Positions 27,589 through 38,310 of a stretch of DNA of 64,000 nucleotides are shown here, in pieces. The position numbers and the translations under genes were made by a program. The notes under the pieces were generated by a model. The model did not search any database. It was not told the DNA's origin and was given only the letters and a program-made list of their open reading frames with translations. Source of the DNA: Prevotella sp. (GTDB taxonomy: Bacteria; Bacteroidota; Bacteroidia; Bacteroidales; Bacteroidaceae); assembly GCA_017458225.1 (NCBI GenBank), contig JAFTFX010000006.1, forward strand, positions 1 through 64,000. Direction: 5' to 3'. Position 1 is the first letter of the stretch; each line of letters starts with the position of its first letter.

Positions 27589-28746
27589 TCAATAGTTCAC
27601 GGATTCTACTTTGTGTTCAGGCATGTAGTGAATGAACATATAGGCGCGGTTCCTGTAGCCGCCCTTGCCCACGCGCTCGAACTTCAGCGGTGTCTGGACA
27701 GGGGTGTAGTCGAAGCTGCCGGCAGCGCCGTCAAAGTCGGAACCGTACTGGTGGAGTCCCTGCAGGAAGAAGTAAGCATGGTCGAAGCCGGTGAGAGCAA
27801 AACGAGGCAGCGAGTGCATCATGTCTTGATGGAAATTCCAGCGATACTTCAGTTGCAGACGCTCGGTTGCCGATGAGAAAAGATTGGTATAGAAAGGTGC
27901 CGGCAGATAGACGTTGTACTGATAGAAGTTTTCCAATTGGTGCTGCACGTACATGAGCCACTCGGTATAGCCAAACATGGCAATGTGCATGTCGGGGTTC
28001 TCAGTAGAAAGGGCACTGAGGCGACCAAACGTGGCGTTCAGTTCAGGCGAACGGCCCGTGTTCAGCACCACCACATTCTTCTTGTTGGGGTCGAAAGCCT
28101 TGCGGAACGATTCGTCAGACGACTGTTTCAAGTTGGTAATGCTGTAGGCAATGCCGCGCTGGTCGAGCTCAGTACGCAACGCCGAGGTGAAAGCCCCCTT
28201 CGTGCTGGTGGAGTCGCCACAGTCGATGATGACGGGGTGGTAGTCCTTGAACCAGCCGCAGAAGCGCCGCACCGTCAGGGCCATCAGTTCACTGGGAGCC
28301 TGATAGACCTGAAAGATATTCTCGTTCACCTGGACATCGGGTGCATCAATAGAAAAGGGTATCACCAACTTGATGTCATTCTTCTTCACAAACTTTGCCA
28401 ACTCTGGCACCTGTTTCGAATACAACGGTCCGTAAATCAGGTCGCAGCGGGCTGCATTGGAATCGGCCAGCACATGCTGTACAAGGCTGTCCTCAGCCAA
28501 GTTCCAGGCATAAACATCGGTGGAAATACCCAGCCGTTTCAGACTGTCGCAAGCCATCAGTATGCCACGATAGTATTCCACCATGCGCCGTCCATCGCCG
28601 TTCACGTCGTGCAGTGGCAGCATCACCCCCACACGAATAGTACGGTTGCGAACATCGTCAGAGAACTTGAGCATCTGTGCATTTGCCTTCTGCCCAATAG
28701 CCAACAGTAAAAACAAGAGTGGTATGTAAGTCAGAAATCTTTTCAT
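27589..28746 (-). CDS. Secreted periplasmic-binding-protein-like (type 1) protein
   Basis: The ATG at 28746 gives 385 residues with a signal peptide ending near KANAQ (residue 24). The fold resembles type 1 periplasmic-binding or amino-acid ABC substrate-binding proteins: IRVGVMLPLHDVNGDGRR, then ARCDLIYGPLYSKQVPEL, and IKLVIPFSIDAP are typical strand-loop elements. No ABC permease or ATPase gene is nearby, so it may be a sensor or a barrel accessory. A TACATTTG -7 box (minus strand 28778-28785) is upstream. The longer open frame to 28908 is rejected because it adds a second hydrophobic stretch across the promoter. Confidence 0.75.
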   Translation of the reverse strand: MKRFLTYIPLLFLLLAIGQKANAQMLKFSDDVRNRTIRVGVMLPLHDVNGDGRRMVEYYRGILMACDSLKRLGISTDVYAWNLAEDSLVQHVLADSNAARCDLIYGPLYSKQVPELAKFVKKNDIKLVIPFSIDAPDVQVNENIFQVYQAPSELMALTVRRFCGWFKDYHPVIIDCGDSTSTKGAFTSALRTELDQRGIAYSITNLKQSSDESFRKAFDPNKKNVVVLNTGRSPELNATFGRLSALSTENPDMHIAMFGYTEWLMYVQHQLENFYQYNVYLPAPFYTNLFSSATERLQLKYRWNFHQDMMHSLPRFALTGFDHAYFFLQGLHQYGSDFDGAAGSFDYTPVQTPLKFERVGKGGYRNRAYMFIHYMPEHKVESVNY

Positions 28747-28899
28747 CGTTATGAATGATATATTCAGAATTTTGATGCAAATGTACGCATTTTTTTCATT
28801 ATTTGCGTCAAATGAGGCAAAAAACTGAAATAAATATACCAGAAATGGCAGAAGTCGTAAACAATTACGTAAAAAAAGAGAAAAACTGTCGCGGTTAAA

Positions 28900-28931
28900 T
28901 TTGTGCATTTCAGAATTATTGCGTACTTTTG
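28900..28931 (+). promoter_or_regulatory. Promoter of uxaB
   Basis: TTTG (28900-28903) and TACTTTTG (28924-28931) are separated by 20 nt. The start codon follows after a leader of about 42 nt. Confidence 0.75.
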
Positions 28932-28976
28932 CATACAGATTGAAAACTTACAACCAAAGTCTAAAACAAACAAAAC

Positions 28977-30419
28977 ATGATGAAACCATTAAACAAACAC
29001 TTTGCGCCTAAGAGCGTAATGCCTGAAAAAGTTATTCAGTTTGGTGAGGGAAACTTCCTGCGCGCCTTTGTTGACTGGATTATCTGGAACATGGACCAGA
29101 AGACCAACTTCAACGGTTCGGTTGTCGTGGTACAGCCGCTGAACGGCGGTATGATTGACTGGCTTAACGGTCAGGACTGCCTGTATCACGTGAACCTGCA
29201 GGGCCGCGAGAACGGCAAGCCCGTGAACACACTGGAGCGCATCGACGTGATTAGCCGCTGCGTGAACCCATACGCACAGTTTGATGCCTACATGGCTCTA
29301 GCCGAGCAGCCCGAGATGCGCTTTGTGATCTCGAACACCACTGAGGCTGGCATTGCCTTTGATCCTGCCTGCAAACTGGAGGACAAGCCTGCCGCCAGCT
29401 ATCCCGGCAAGCTGGTGCAGTTGCTGTATCGCCGCTATCAGGCCTTCAATGGCGATCCCACCAAGGGTTTGATCATCTTCCCCTGCGAGTTGATCTTCCT
29501 GAATGGACATGTGTTGAAGGACTGCATCTACAAGTATATTGAGTTGTGGCAGCTGGGAGACGATTTCAAAAAGTGGTTTGAGGAGGCTTGCGGCGTTTAC
29601 GCTACACTTGTGGACCGCATCGTTCCCGGATTCCCACGCAAGGAGATTGCACAGATTCAGGAGAAGATTGGCTATCGTGACAACCTCGTCGTTCAGGCCG
29701 AGAACTTCCACCTCTGGGTGATCGAAGCTCCGAAAGAAGTGGCACAGGAGTTCCCTGCTGACAAGGCCGGGCTGCACGTGCTGTTCGTTCCCTCGGAAGA
29801 GCCCTACCACAAGCGCAAGGTTACGTTGCTTAATGGCCCGCACACGGTGCTCTCGCCCGTAGCTTACCTGAGCGGTGTGAACATCGTTCGCGATGCCTGC
29901 AACCATGAAGTGATTGGCAAGTATATCCACAAGGTGCAGTTCGACGAACTGATGCAGACACTCGACCTGCCGATGGAAGAGCTGGAGAAGTTTGCCAGCG
30001 ACGTGCTGGAGCGCTTCGACAACCCCTTCGTAGACCATCAGGTAACGTCAATCATGCTCAACTCCTTCCCCAAGTTCCAGGCACGCGATCTGCCCGGCGT
30101 GAAGACCTATCTGCAGCGCATGGGCGAACTGCCGAAGGGACTGGTGTTCGGCTTGGCAGCCATCATCACCTACTACAAGGGTGGCAAGCGCGCCGACGGT
30201 GCCGACATCACGCCTAACGACGATCCGAAGATTGTAGAGCTGCTGCAACAACTATGGGCAACCGGCGACACTCAGAAAGTGGCCGACGGTGTACTGGGTG
30301 CAGAGTTCATCTGGCAGGAAGACCTGAACAAGGTTGAAGGTCTGAACGCATTGGTGAAGCTCTATCTCGACCTGATTCAGCAGAAGGGTATGCTGGAAGC
30401 TGTGAAGACAATTCTTTAA
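28977..30419 (+). CDS. uxaB: Tagaturonate reductase (altronate oxidoreductase)
   Basis: UxaB interconverts tagaturonate and altronate with NAD(H) in galacturonate (pectin) catabolism. The 480-residue protein belongs to the mannitol dehydrogenase-like family: QFGEGNFLRAFVDW near residue 22 is the family N-terminal signature, and KVTLLNGPHTVLSPVAYL near 282 is the active-site region. No uxaA or uxaC is next to it; pgi follows 32 nt downstream and could share the transcript. The start may be the first or second Met (28977 or 28980). Confidence 0.92.
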   Translation: MMKPLNKHFAPKSVMPEKVIQFGEGNFLRAFVDWIIWNMDQKTNFNGSVVVVQPLNGGMIDWLNGQDCLYHVNLQGRENGKPVNTLERIDVISRCVNPYAQFDAYMALAEQPEMRFVISNTTEAGIAFDPACKLEDKPAASYPGKLVQLLYRRYQAFNGDPTKGLIIFPCELIFLNGHVLKDCIYKYIELWQLGDDFKKWFEEACGVYATLVDRIVPGFPRKEIAQIQEKIGYRDNLVVQAENFHLWVIEAPKEVAQEFPADKAGLHVLFVPSEEPYHKRKVTLLNGPHTVLSPVAYLSGVNIVRDACNHEVIGKYIHKVQFDELMQTLDLPMEELEKFASDVLERFDNPFVDHQVTSIMLNSFPKFQARDLPGVKTYLQRMGELPKGLVFGLAAIITYYKGGKRADGADITPNDDPKIVELLQQLWATGDTQKVADGVLGAEFIWQEDLNKVEGLNALVKLYLDLIQQKGMLEAVKTIL

Positions 30420-30451
30420 TATATAAATAAAGTACACGAAGAAACAAGAAT

Positions 30452-31807
30452 ATGAAGAACATCAGTCTTGATATCACAAAAGCGTCTTGCTTCCTCAAGG
30501 AAGGCGCTGTGGCTGCTTTCGAACCTCAGGTGAAGGCTGCCCAAGAGGCACTGGAAAAGGGCACCTGTCCTGGTAATGACTTCCTCGGCTGGCTGCACCT
30601 ACCCTCAGAGATTACGCCTGCATTCATCGACGAGATCGTAGCTACGGCCAAGGTGCTCCGCGAGAACTGCGAGGCCATTGTGGTGGCTGGCATCGGCGGC
30701 TCTTACCTGGGCGCACGTGCCGTCATCGAGGCACTGAGCAACAGCTTCGGCTGGCTAATCCAGGACAAGAAGAATCCCACGATTCTCTTTGCCGGCAACA
30801 ACATCGGCGAAGACTATCTCTTCGAACTGACCGAATATCTGAAAGGAAAGAAATTCGGTGTCATCAATATCTCGAAGAGCGGCACCACAACCGAGACTGC
30901 CCTGACCTTCCGCCTGCTGAAGAAGCAGTGCGAGGCTCAGCGCGGCAAGGAAGAGGCCAAGAAAGTTATTGTGGCTGTGACCGATGCTAAGCGTGGTGCT
31001 GCACGCACCTGCGCCGACAAGGAGGGCTACAAAAGCTTCATTATCCCCGACAATGTAGGCGGACGCTTCTCAGTGCTCACCCCCGTAGGACTGCTGCCCA
31101 TTGCCTGTGCCGGCTTCGACATCAAGGCACTCGTTGAGGGTGCTCAAACCATGGAGAAGCAGTGCGGTCAGGATGTTCCCTTCGCAGAGAATCCTGCTGC
31201 CCAGTATGCTGCCGTTCGCAACGGTCTCTATCAGGCAGGCAAGAAGATTGAGATCATGGTGAACTACCAGCCCAAACTGCACTTCGTCAGTGAGTGGTGG
31301 AAACAGCTCTATGGAGAGTCGGAAGGCAAGGACAAGAAGGGTATCTTCCCTGCCAGCGTAGACTTCACCACCGACCTACACTCGATGGGACAGTGGATTC
31401 AGGATGGCGAGCGCACCATCTTCGAGACGGTGATCAGCATTGAGGAGCCTGAGAAGAAACTGCTCTTCCCTGAGGACGAGGAGAACCTGGACGGTCTGAA
31501 CTTCCTAGCCGGCAAGCGCGTCGACGAGGTGAACAAGATGGCTGAGCTCGGCACTCGTTTGGCTCACGTAGACGGCGGTGTGCCCAACATTCGCATCTCA
31601 GTGCCCAAACTGAACGAGTTCTACATTGGCCAGCTCATCTACTTCTTTGAGATTGGTTGCGGCATCAGCGGCAACGTGCTGGGTGTGAACCCATTCAACC
31701 AGCCCGGTGTAGAAGCTTACAAGAAGAACATGTTTGCCCTGCTCGACAAGCCCGGCTACGAGGCAGACTCGAAAGCTATCAAGGAACGTCTGGCAAAAGA
31801 AGCATAG
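30452..31807 (+). CDS. pgi: Glucose-6-phosphate isomerase
   Basis: This glycolytic enzyme interconverts glucose-6-phosphate and fructose-6-phosphate. The 451-residue length matches the short bacterial form. Motifs seen are the phosphate-binding [10 protein letters not shown] (near 150), [15 protein letters not shown] (near 205) and [12 protein letters not shown] near the C-terminus, which carries the catalytic Lys. It follows uxaB by 32 nt. A 9-bp repeat array separates it from the next gene. Confidence 0.96.
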   Translation: MKNISLDITKASCFLKEGAVAAFEPQVKAAQEALEKGTCPGNDFLGWLHLPSEITPAFIDEIVATAKVLRENCEAIVVAGIGGSYLGARAVIEALSNSFGWLIQDKKNPTILFAGNNIGEDYLFELTEYLKGKKFGVINISKSGTTTETALTFRLLKKQCEAQRGKEEAKKVIVAVTDAKRGAARTCADKEGYKSFIIPDNVGGRFSVLTPVGLLPIACAGFDIKALVEGAQTMEKQCGQDVPFAENPAAQYAAVRNGLYQAGKKIEIMVNYQPKLHFVSEWWKQLYGESEGKDKKGIFPASVDFTTDLHSMGQWIQDGERTIFETVISIEEPEKKLLFPEDEENLDGLNFLAGKRVDEVNKMAELGTRLAHVDGGVPNIRISVPKLNEFYIGQLIYFFEIGCGISGNVLGVNPFNQPGVEAYKKNMFALLDKPGYEADSKAIKERLAKEA

Positions 31808-31810
31808 AAT

Positions 31811-31888
31811 CTAGAAAAACTAGAATATCCAGAAAGACTAGAGAGACTAGAATATCTAGAAAGCCAGAAAGACTAGAATGCCCAGAAA
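31811..31888. repeat. Array of about nine 9-bp repeats abutting a start codon
   Basis: Units of consensus CYAGAAAGA follow each other from 31811 (ctagaaaaa, ctagaatat, ccagaaaga, ctagagaga and so on). All are 9 bp except one of 8 bp. The last unit runs into the ATG at 31889, so copy-number change would alter the spacing and purine content of the leader between pgi and the HAD gene. Confidence 0.85.
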
Positions 31889-32623
31889 ATGAATCAAGCA
31901 ATCAAGTCATACTTAGAAAAGCACGGCTTTGAGGCACTGCGCCCCAAAGCCGTGCTTTTCGACATGGACGGTGTGCTTTACGACTCAATGTCCAATCATG
32001 CTGTGGCCTGGCAGCAATCAATGGCGAAATTCGGCATCCGGATGACAGCCCACGATGCCTATGCCACAGAGGGTGCACGCGGAATAGACACCATTCGCAT
32101 GATGGTGAAGCAGCAACAGCAACGCGACATTAGCGAACAGGAGGCGCAAGCCATGTACGATGAGAAGACACGCTGCTTCCACGCAATGGCAGAGGCTCCC
32201 GTGATGCCGGGTGTTAGAGAGCTGATGCAGCAAATCAAAGCTTGCGGAATAGGGATTGGCGTGGTGACAGGCAGCGGACAACGTCCGCTGATACAACGAC
32301 TGCTTACCGACTTCACCGACTTTCTGGCAGAAGAACATATTACCACTGCCTACGACGTGAAGCGCGGAAAGCCTGCGCCCGATCCTTATCTGCAGGGATT
32401 GAAGAAGATGGGAAATCTTATGCCTTGGGAAGGCATCGTGGTAGAAAATGCTCCATTGGGCGTGCGTGCTGGTGTTGCAGCACAGATATTCACTGTTGCC
32501 GTGAACACAGGTCCCCTACCCGACGAGGCTTTACAAAAAGAAGGAGCCAACCTTCTCTTCTCCCGTATGACGGATTTCAGTGAAGTTTGGCCCCAGTTTA
32601 TTGAATTCTTAAAGAGACTTTGA
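31889..32623 (+). CDS. HAD-superfamily phosphatase/phosphoglucomutase-like protein
   Basis: The 244-residue protein has the HAD nucleophile motif VLFDMDGVLYDS (DxD, near residue 22), motif II VTGSGQR (near 127) and motif III lysine in KRGKPAPDPYLQGL (near 157). The C1 cap type resembles beta-phosphoglucomutase and phosphoglycolate phosphatase relatives. It probably acts on a small phosphorylated sugar; position after pgi fits but does not fix the substrate. Its stop codon lies inside the terminator stem. Confidence 0.85.
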   Translation: MNQAIKSYLEKHGFEALRPKAVLFDMDGVLYDSMSNHAVAWQQSMAKFGIRMTAHDAYATEGARGIDTIRMMVKQQQQRDISEQEAQAMYDEKTRCFHAMAEAPVMPGVRELMQQIKACGIGIGVVTGSGQRPLIQRLLTDFTDFLAEEHITTAYDVKRGKPAPDPYLQGLKKMGNLMPWEGIVVENAPLGVRAGVAAQIFTVAVNTGPLPDEALQKEGANLLFSRMTDFSEVWPQFIEFLKRL

Positions 32624-32656
32624 ACCAACGCTTGTTGTAAGTTCAAAGTCTTTTTG
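32615..32656 (+). terminator. Intrinsic terminator overlapping the HAD stop codon
   Basis: A perfect 11-bp stem, AGACTTTGAAC (32615-32625) and GTTCAAAGTCT (32641-32651), is followed by TTTT. The TGA stop (32621-32623) is inside the first arm. Confidence 0.88.
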
Positions 32657-32663
32657 TTTCATT

Positions 32664-33779
<1,116 letters not shown>

Positions 33780-33831
33780 TTATTGTTTTAATTGAAAGAT
33801 TGTCTTTGTCGAGAAGTTCCACCCTTGTTTT

Positions 33832-36162
33832 TCAACCTTGAATGATATGTATGTCGCGCTGGGGGAACGGAATCTCAATGCCGTTCTCACCCAGTGTCTC
33901 GTAGATACAGCGAAGCACATCGCTCACCACATACGACTTCTTTACAGCATCGGCCCACACGAAGAGTTTCAGGTCTACACTCGAATCGTTCATATTGACA
34001 ATGACCGACTTCACCTGCTTTGAAGGATCCATCCACTGGTTATGCAGGTTATTGACAGCCTCTTCAACCACCTGTTGTACCTGGCGCAGGTTAGAGCCGT
34101 AGGCCACGCCAAATGTGACGGGTGCCAATACATAGCCGTGATTCTTCGTCAGGTTCTTGTAGTTCTTGTCGAACAGCTGAGAGTTCTGGAAGGTAATCAC
34201 CTCTCCAGAGAGTGCCTCCACAACGGTTGAAGTATAGCTGATCTGCTGAACCTTTCCCATTGTGCCATCCACTTCAATCCAGTCGCCCACCTTCAGACGG
34301 CCGGCCATCAGCGTGGCACCATAGAAAATGTTCTCAATGATATTTTTCGAAGCAAAACCGATACCTGTTGAGAGACCTCCCGAAATAGCTAGAAGCCATG
34401 CCAGTGAGATATGGAGAATACCCAAAGAAAGCAGGAGCCAGATGCTCCATACAAGTACTTGAATGACATTCTTGCTCATCACTGTACGCGATACTGCCGT
34501 TGAAGGATCTTGATGGTGGAAATGCAACGACAGGAAATTAAGCACCGTGGAAGCAATATAGCGGAAGAAGAACCACAAACACGTGACCAGTGAAAGCTTG
34601 AAAATAGAGAGTTGCAAGTTCTCCATGTTCACAAAAGGCTCGCGGAACAACTGCCAGCACAAATCGCTCAAGTTGAATACGTCAGCTGCCCAGTAGATGC
34701 TCAGCATGATGGAAAGCACTCCCATCGTGGGCAGCAGCACTGAGTAGACGAACTGATAGTGCCATGTCTGTGTGATAGGTCTCTCAGACATATTCTTACG
34801 TTCGCCATAGATGCTCATCCAACGCGAGATACAGGTGATGGTCAGGATGCAGGTAAGTTGCATAATCCACCAGATGAGTATCTGCACGGCCAGCAGAGTA
34901 TAGCCCATCCATGAACACACCAACGATCCGATCAGAACGGCGAGCGACACATAAGTATAGAGCATGTCCTGCTGGGGCACATTCTTGTTGTGACGGTTAA
35001 TGACATTCCATTGCCACAAGGTTGCAACCAACAAAACCGGTGGGAAGAACAGATTGACAAGTTCTTTCGGTATCAAAATGATACGGAAAGCTATCACCAA
35101 GAACCCCACGACGACCAAAGGTGCATAGATGCGGAAAGCGCTGCCGATCTGATTGCCGTTTACGCGCAGTAGCAACGACACCAAGATGACACCCAAAAGC
35201 CAAGCATACTCAATGAGCAGATTGGATGCCATGATGAAGAAGTTCTGGTCACCGATATTGCGGAACACCGCCAACAGCAGAGCAAATGTGATGGTGGTAG
35301 TGGCCATGATGATGCAAGCACGCTTCTTCAGAAATTCAGGCGTGTGCATGCGCTTGGGAATCAAGAAGCGGAAAGCCAGCAGATTCAAAACAGACGCAAT
35401 GATGATATAGAGCAGTATCACGCCGAACAGGCCAAAGATGATGCGGCTGTCCCATTGCGACATAGGAGCTGGGCGGTACTTGTCGGCTATCACCTGAAGC
35501 ATCACCTTGAAGTTTTCTGAGAAATTGCCAAGCACCACGAAATAGTTGTCGCTACCGTTCATGAAGATGCCTCGCTGAATCTCGTTATAACGCTGCTGGG
35601 CATAGTCGTTCAGGTTGCGCAGGCGCTGCTCACTCATCTCATAGTAGCGAATATAGTCGGCAGTCTGTGAGCGGTTGGCTTCCAGTGAATTGCGAATGTT
35701 AATAGCCAGCGTCAGACAGATACTGCGGTCAGTCTTGGATTTCTGCGAAAGCATGTGCAACGGCATCTGACGAAGACTGAGAATCAAACTGTCGTACTTT
35801 ACAATTTCCGACTCATGACTATGCAGGAACTCGCGGAACGGTAACTGCTGCTTTTGGAATTGCTGATACTGCTCGGTAGCTTCGTGGCAGGCGTAGGTCA
35901 AGTCGAACACATAGTCGTTGTTCTGTGAATAGAGCATCAGTGAATTCTGGTTCGAGCGTTTCATCGTCTCCAGTAACTCGTTCTGAATCTGCTTGTTCTG
36001 AATACGTCGTTCCCTCGTCTGATCCGACATTTCGGTGTAGCGCTCAGTCAACTCTAACCGCAACACACCCAGTGTCTGCTCCAAATTCTGTTCTTTCAAC
36101 ACTGCCCTTGCATCAGTCAGTATCGATAATACGAAAACCAAAAAGAAAAAAAGCCTTTTCAT
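33832..36162 (-). CDS. Large MscS-family mechanosensitive channel
   Basis: The 776-residue protein has a signal peptide (about 1-20) and a helical, coiled-coil periplasmic region (about 25-225). Roughly ten transmembrane helices follow (about 240-610), then the MscS pore and beta domains (about 590-776). The pore helix region GLSTGIGFASKNIIENIF and the soluble GRLKVGDWIEVDGTMGKVQQI are family hallmarks. Such channels release solutes on hypo-osmotic shock; the large N-terminal part is like MscK/YbdG-type variants. A -7 box TACCTTTG (minus strand, 36197-36204) lies upstream. Confidence 0.9.
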   Translation of the reverse strand: MKRLFFFLVFVLSILTDARAVLKEQNLEQTLGVLRLELTERYTEMSDQTRERRIQNKQIQNELLETMKRSNQNSLMLYSQNNDYVFDLTYACHEATEQYQQFQKQQLPFREFLHSHESEIVKYDSLILSLRQMPLHMLSQKSKTDRSICLTLAINIRNSLEANRSQTADYIRYYEMSEQRLRNLNDYAQQRYNEIQRGIFMNGSDNYFVVLGNFSENFKVMLQVIADKYRPAPMSQWDSRIIFGLFGVILLYIIIASVLNLLAFRFLIPKRMHTPEFLKKRACIIMATTTITFALLLAVFRNIGDQNFFIMASNLLIEYAWLLGVILVSLLLRVNGNQIGSAFRIYAPLVVVGFLVIAFRIILIPKELVNLFFPPVLLVATLWQWNVINRHNKNVPQQDMLYTYVSLAVLIGSLVCSWMGYTLLAVQILIWWIMQLTCILTITCISRWMSIYGERKNMSERPITQTWHYQFVYSVLLPTMGVLSIMLSIYWAADVFNLSDLCWQLFREPFVNMENLQLSIFKLSLVTCLWFFFRYIASTVLNFLSLHFHHQDPSTAVSRTVMSKNVIQVLVWSIWLLLSLGILHISLAWLLAISGGLSTGIGFASKNIIENIFYGATLMAGRLKVGDWIEVDGTMGKVQQISYTSTVVEALSGEVITFQNSQLFDKNYKNLTKNHGYVLAPVTFGVAYGSNLRQVQQVVEEAVNNLHNQWMDPSKQVKSVIVNMNDSSVDLKLFVWADAVKKSYVVSDVLRCIYETLGENGIEIPFPQRDIHIIQG

Positions 36163-36255
36163 CGCAATTCTGTATAATTTGCCGTTTATTAGCGTGCAAA
36201 GGTAACACTTTTCAGTCAGTAATCGGCGCTATTGCGAGTTAAAGGGAGTTAAAGC

Positions 36256-37812
36256 CTACATGGGAAGCTGGGCTTTTATCACTTTGTCGTAGCCGTAAAG
36301 GTCGGGCCACAGCTCCACCTTTCCTGTTTCAGGATTGGGATAAGCCGTATAATAAATAATATAAAGAGGTATGCGCGGAGATATCTCTCTATAGGTGAGC
36401 AGGCGCAAGGGGCGATCATCGTCCTGATGTTCCTTGAGGTATTTCGCGCCACGTTCTGTTTTAGGTGCAATATCAATAGACAGGCGTAGACGGTCGAGTG
36501 TCCAATCATCGGCATCGGACATCATAAAACAAGCCAATTCAAACGGTTTCTGAACACGCACGCAACCATGTGACAAGGTTCGTCTGTCACGAGTGAATGC
36601 CTTACGGTTGTTCGTGTCGTGAAGATAAACGCCGAAATCGTTGTCGAAACGGAAGACAATACGCCCCAATGAGTTGCCCTCACCACTTTTCTGACCGATA
36701 CGAATATAGGGCTCTACCATTTCTTCAGCTGTCACAAGGGCCGGAGAAAGCGTGTCGCCACTGTTGCGATCAACGATATAATATTGATTTCTGATAAAAT
36801 AAGCCGTGTCCCCAGCATGACGCAGAAAATCGGTCTTAATAATATTCTTAGGCACAATCCAGTCAGGATTCACCTGCATGTACTTGAATTCACTGCACAG
36901 CAAAGGAGTCTTATGATTGGTTGCACCACAACAAATGCGCATGTCAAGAACCGAGTCAGCACAAACAGCCCACAGCTGCTGAGCCGGGATATTCACAATA
37001 ACACACTTTTCATTCTGTACGGGGCTCTTCATTTTCCAACGACAGCGCTCCATGTTGACGGCAAGTGTCTGTCGCTCCTCAGCATCAGTACATGTTTCCA
37101 TCTGACTGTACAAAGCCTTGTAGACTGGAGTGGAAGGAGCCGAAGAGAGCAAGAAGTCGAAACGCTTGTCGGATGAAAGCATCCCGTATGCTTCCGCATA
37201 ATCAGGTTCAGCGCATTCGTAATCGAACAACCGCTGGTATTCCTTCGCCTTCTGCAGACCTGGCTTCTTGTCCAAATCTGGCTTCAACTCCAGATTATTG
37301 AAAATCTTCCCTGGTCGCATGAAGCCATATCGCTGACCAGCCACATAGCGCACGTAGGCTTTCGTCAAGAAGTAATCAAGGCGCGGCAGCAACTTGTTGA
37401 TATCTATACTCAAAGAGTCGAAAGACAATTCATGTACAATCCGTAAATCGGCACTGATTTGAGGCAGGAAGAAAGCCGTGCTGTCCAATCCGTTCAAAGG
37501 CAGTTCCCTGCGAAGGAACGATACTAATGAATCCGCCTGCTCTGAGACTCCCATCCTATTGAACCACAGTGGGCTGCTTTGCTTCATGTCAAGCTTTTTG
37601 TAATTCTCTGCGACCACTCTGTCAGCTTTCCAACGAGAGGTATCAGAAGCTATCAGTTCTTTCGTATTTTCCAGCATTTTCAAGGTATCCAGACGATATA
37701 CATAAGAACCGAACGCAGACAATTCTGCCTCCTCTTGTGCACGGGGATTCCCCACACAAGAAGAGAACAGAATGCATGCTGCTATCAGAGAATAATAAAG
37801 TTTTGCCATCAA
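36256..37812 (-). CDS. L,D-transpeptidase lipoprotein (YcbB/LdtD-like)
   Basis: L,D-transpeptidases make 3-3 cross-links in peptidoglycan or attach proteins to it. The 518-residue protein has a lipoprotein signal peptide (lipobox FSSC, Cys19) and a helical N-terminal domain (about 60-270). The YkuD catalytic domain lies at about 275-470, with HDTNNRKAF followed by the catalytic motif LSHGCVRV. This layout (scaffold plus YkuD) matches the YcbB type. The start may be the second Met. It is transcribed away from rpiB, with which it may share an operon (39-nt gap). Confidence 0.9.
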   Translation of the reverse strand: MMAKLYYSLIAACILFSSCVGNPRAQEEAELSAFGSYVYRLDTLKMLENTKELIASDTSRWKADRVVAENYKKLDMKQSSPLWFNRMGVSEQADSLVSFLRRELPLNGLDSTAFFLPQISADLRIVHELSFDSLSIDINKLLPRLDYFLTKAYVRYVAGQRYGFMRPGKIFNNLELKPDLDKKPGLQKAKEYQRLFDYECAEPDYAEAYGMLSSDKRFDFLLSSAPSTPVYKALYSQMETCTDAEERQTLAVNMERCRWKMKSPVQNEKCVIVNIPAQQLWAVCADSVLDMRICCGATNHKTPLLCSEFKYMQVNPDWIVPKNIIKTDFLRHAGDTAYFIRNQYYIVDRNSGDTLSPALVTAEEMVEPYIRIGQKSGEGNSLGRIVFRFDNDFGVYLHDTNNRKAFTRDRRTLSHGCVRVQKPFELACFMMSDADDWTLDRLRLSIDIAPKTERGAKYLKEHQDDDRPLRLLTYREISPRIPLYIIYYTAYPNPETGKVELWPDLYGYDKVIKAQLPM

Positions 37813-37851
37813 TCTCAGCTTAGATGATTGTCTGCATCAATACAAATGCCA

Positions 37852-38292
37852 TTATTTGCAGGGAATCTTGTCGATGCGCTTCTGATGGCGACCACCTTCG
37901 AACTCTGTCGAGAAGTATTCGTCCATGATTTTGCGAGCCATTGCCTCGTCAATGAAGCGTCCTGGCATCACCAACACATTGGCATTGTTGTGCTGACGAA
38001 TCAAATGGGCAATCTCAGGAATCCAGCAAAGTCCGGCACGAATGCCCTGATGCTTGTTCAGCGTCATGTTGATGCCCTCGCCCGATCCGCAAATAGCAAT
38101 ACCTGGATAGACCTCGCCTTTCTCAACACCTTCGGCCAGCAAATGTCCAAAGTCAGAGTAGTCGCACGACTCTTCTGTATAAGTGCCGTAGTCCTTATAC
38201 TCGTATTCCTTTTCTTCAAGATACTTCTTCACGAATTGTTTCAGTGCATAGCCGGCATGATCGCTGGCCAGTCCTACAGTCTTTACTTCCAT
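37852..38292 (-). CDS. rpiB: Ribose-5-phosphate isomerase B
   Basis: RpiB interconverts ribose-5-phosphate and ribulose-5-phosphate in the pentose phosphate pathway. The 146-residue protein from the ATG at 38292 shows GLASDHAGYALK at the N-terminus, DYGTYTEESCDYSDF, and the active-site ICGSGEGINMTLNK loop. A TTG at 38301 would add three residues; ATG is preferred. Length is normal. The DUF4301 gene is 18 nt upstream. Confidence 0.95.
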   Translation of the reverse strand: MEVKTVGLASDHAGYALKQFVKKYLEEKEYEYKDYGTYTEESCDYSDFGHLLAEGVEKGEVYPGIAICGSGEGINMTLNKHQGIRAGLCWIPEIAHLIRQHNNANVLVMPGRFIDEAMARKIMDEYFSTEFEGGRHQKRIDKIPCK

Positions 38293-38310
38293 TGTAGTCA
38301 ACTTTTTAGG

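Noticed and set aside
26062..27876. 604-codon open frame on the plus strand
   Set aside because: It runs antisense to the POT transporter, barrel and binding-like genes, which have clear motifs and signal peptides. Its composition is that of a reversed coding frame.
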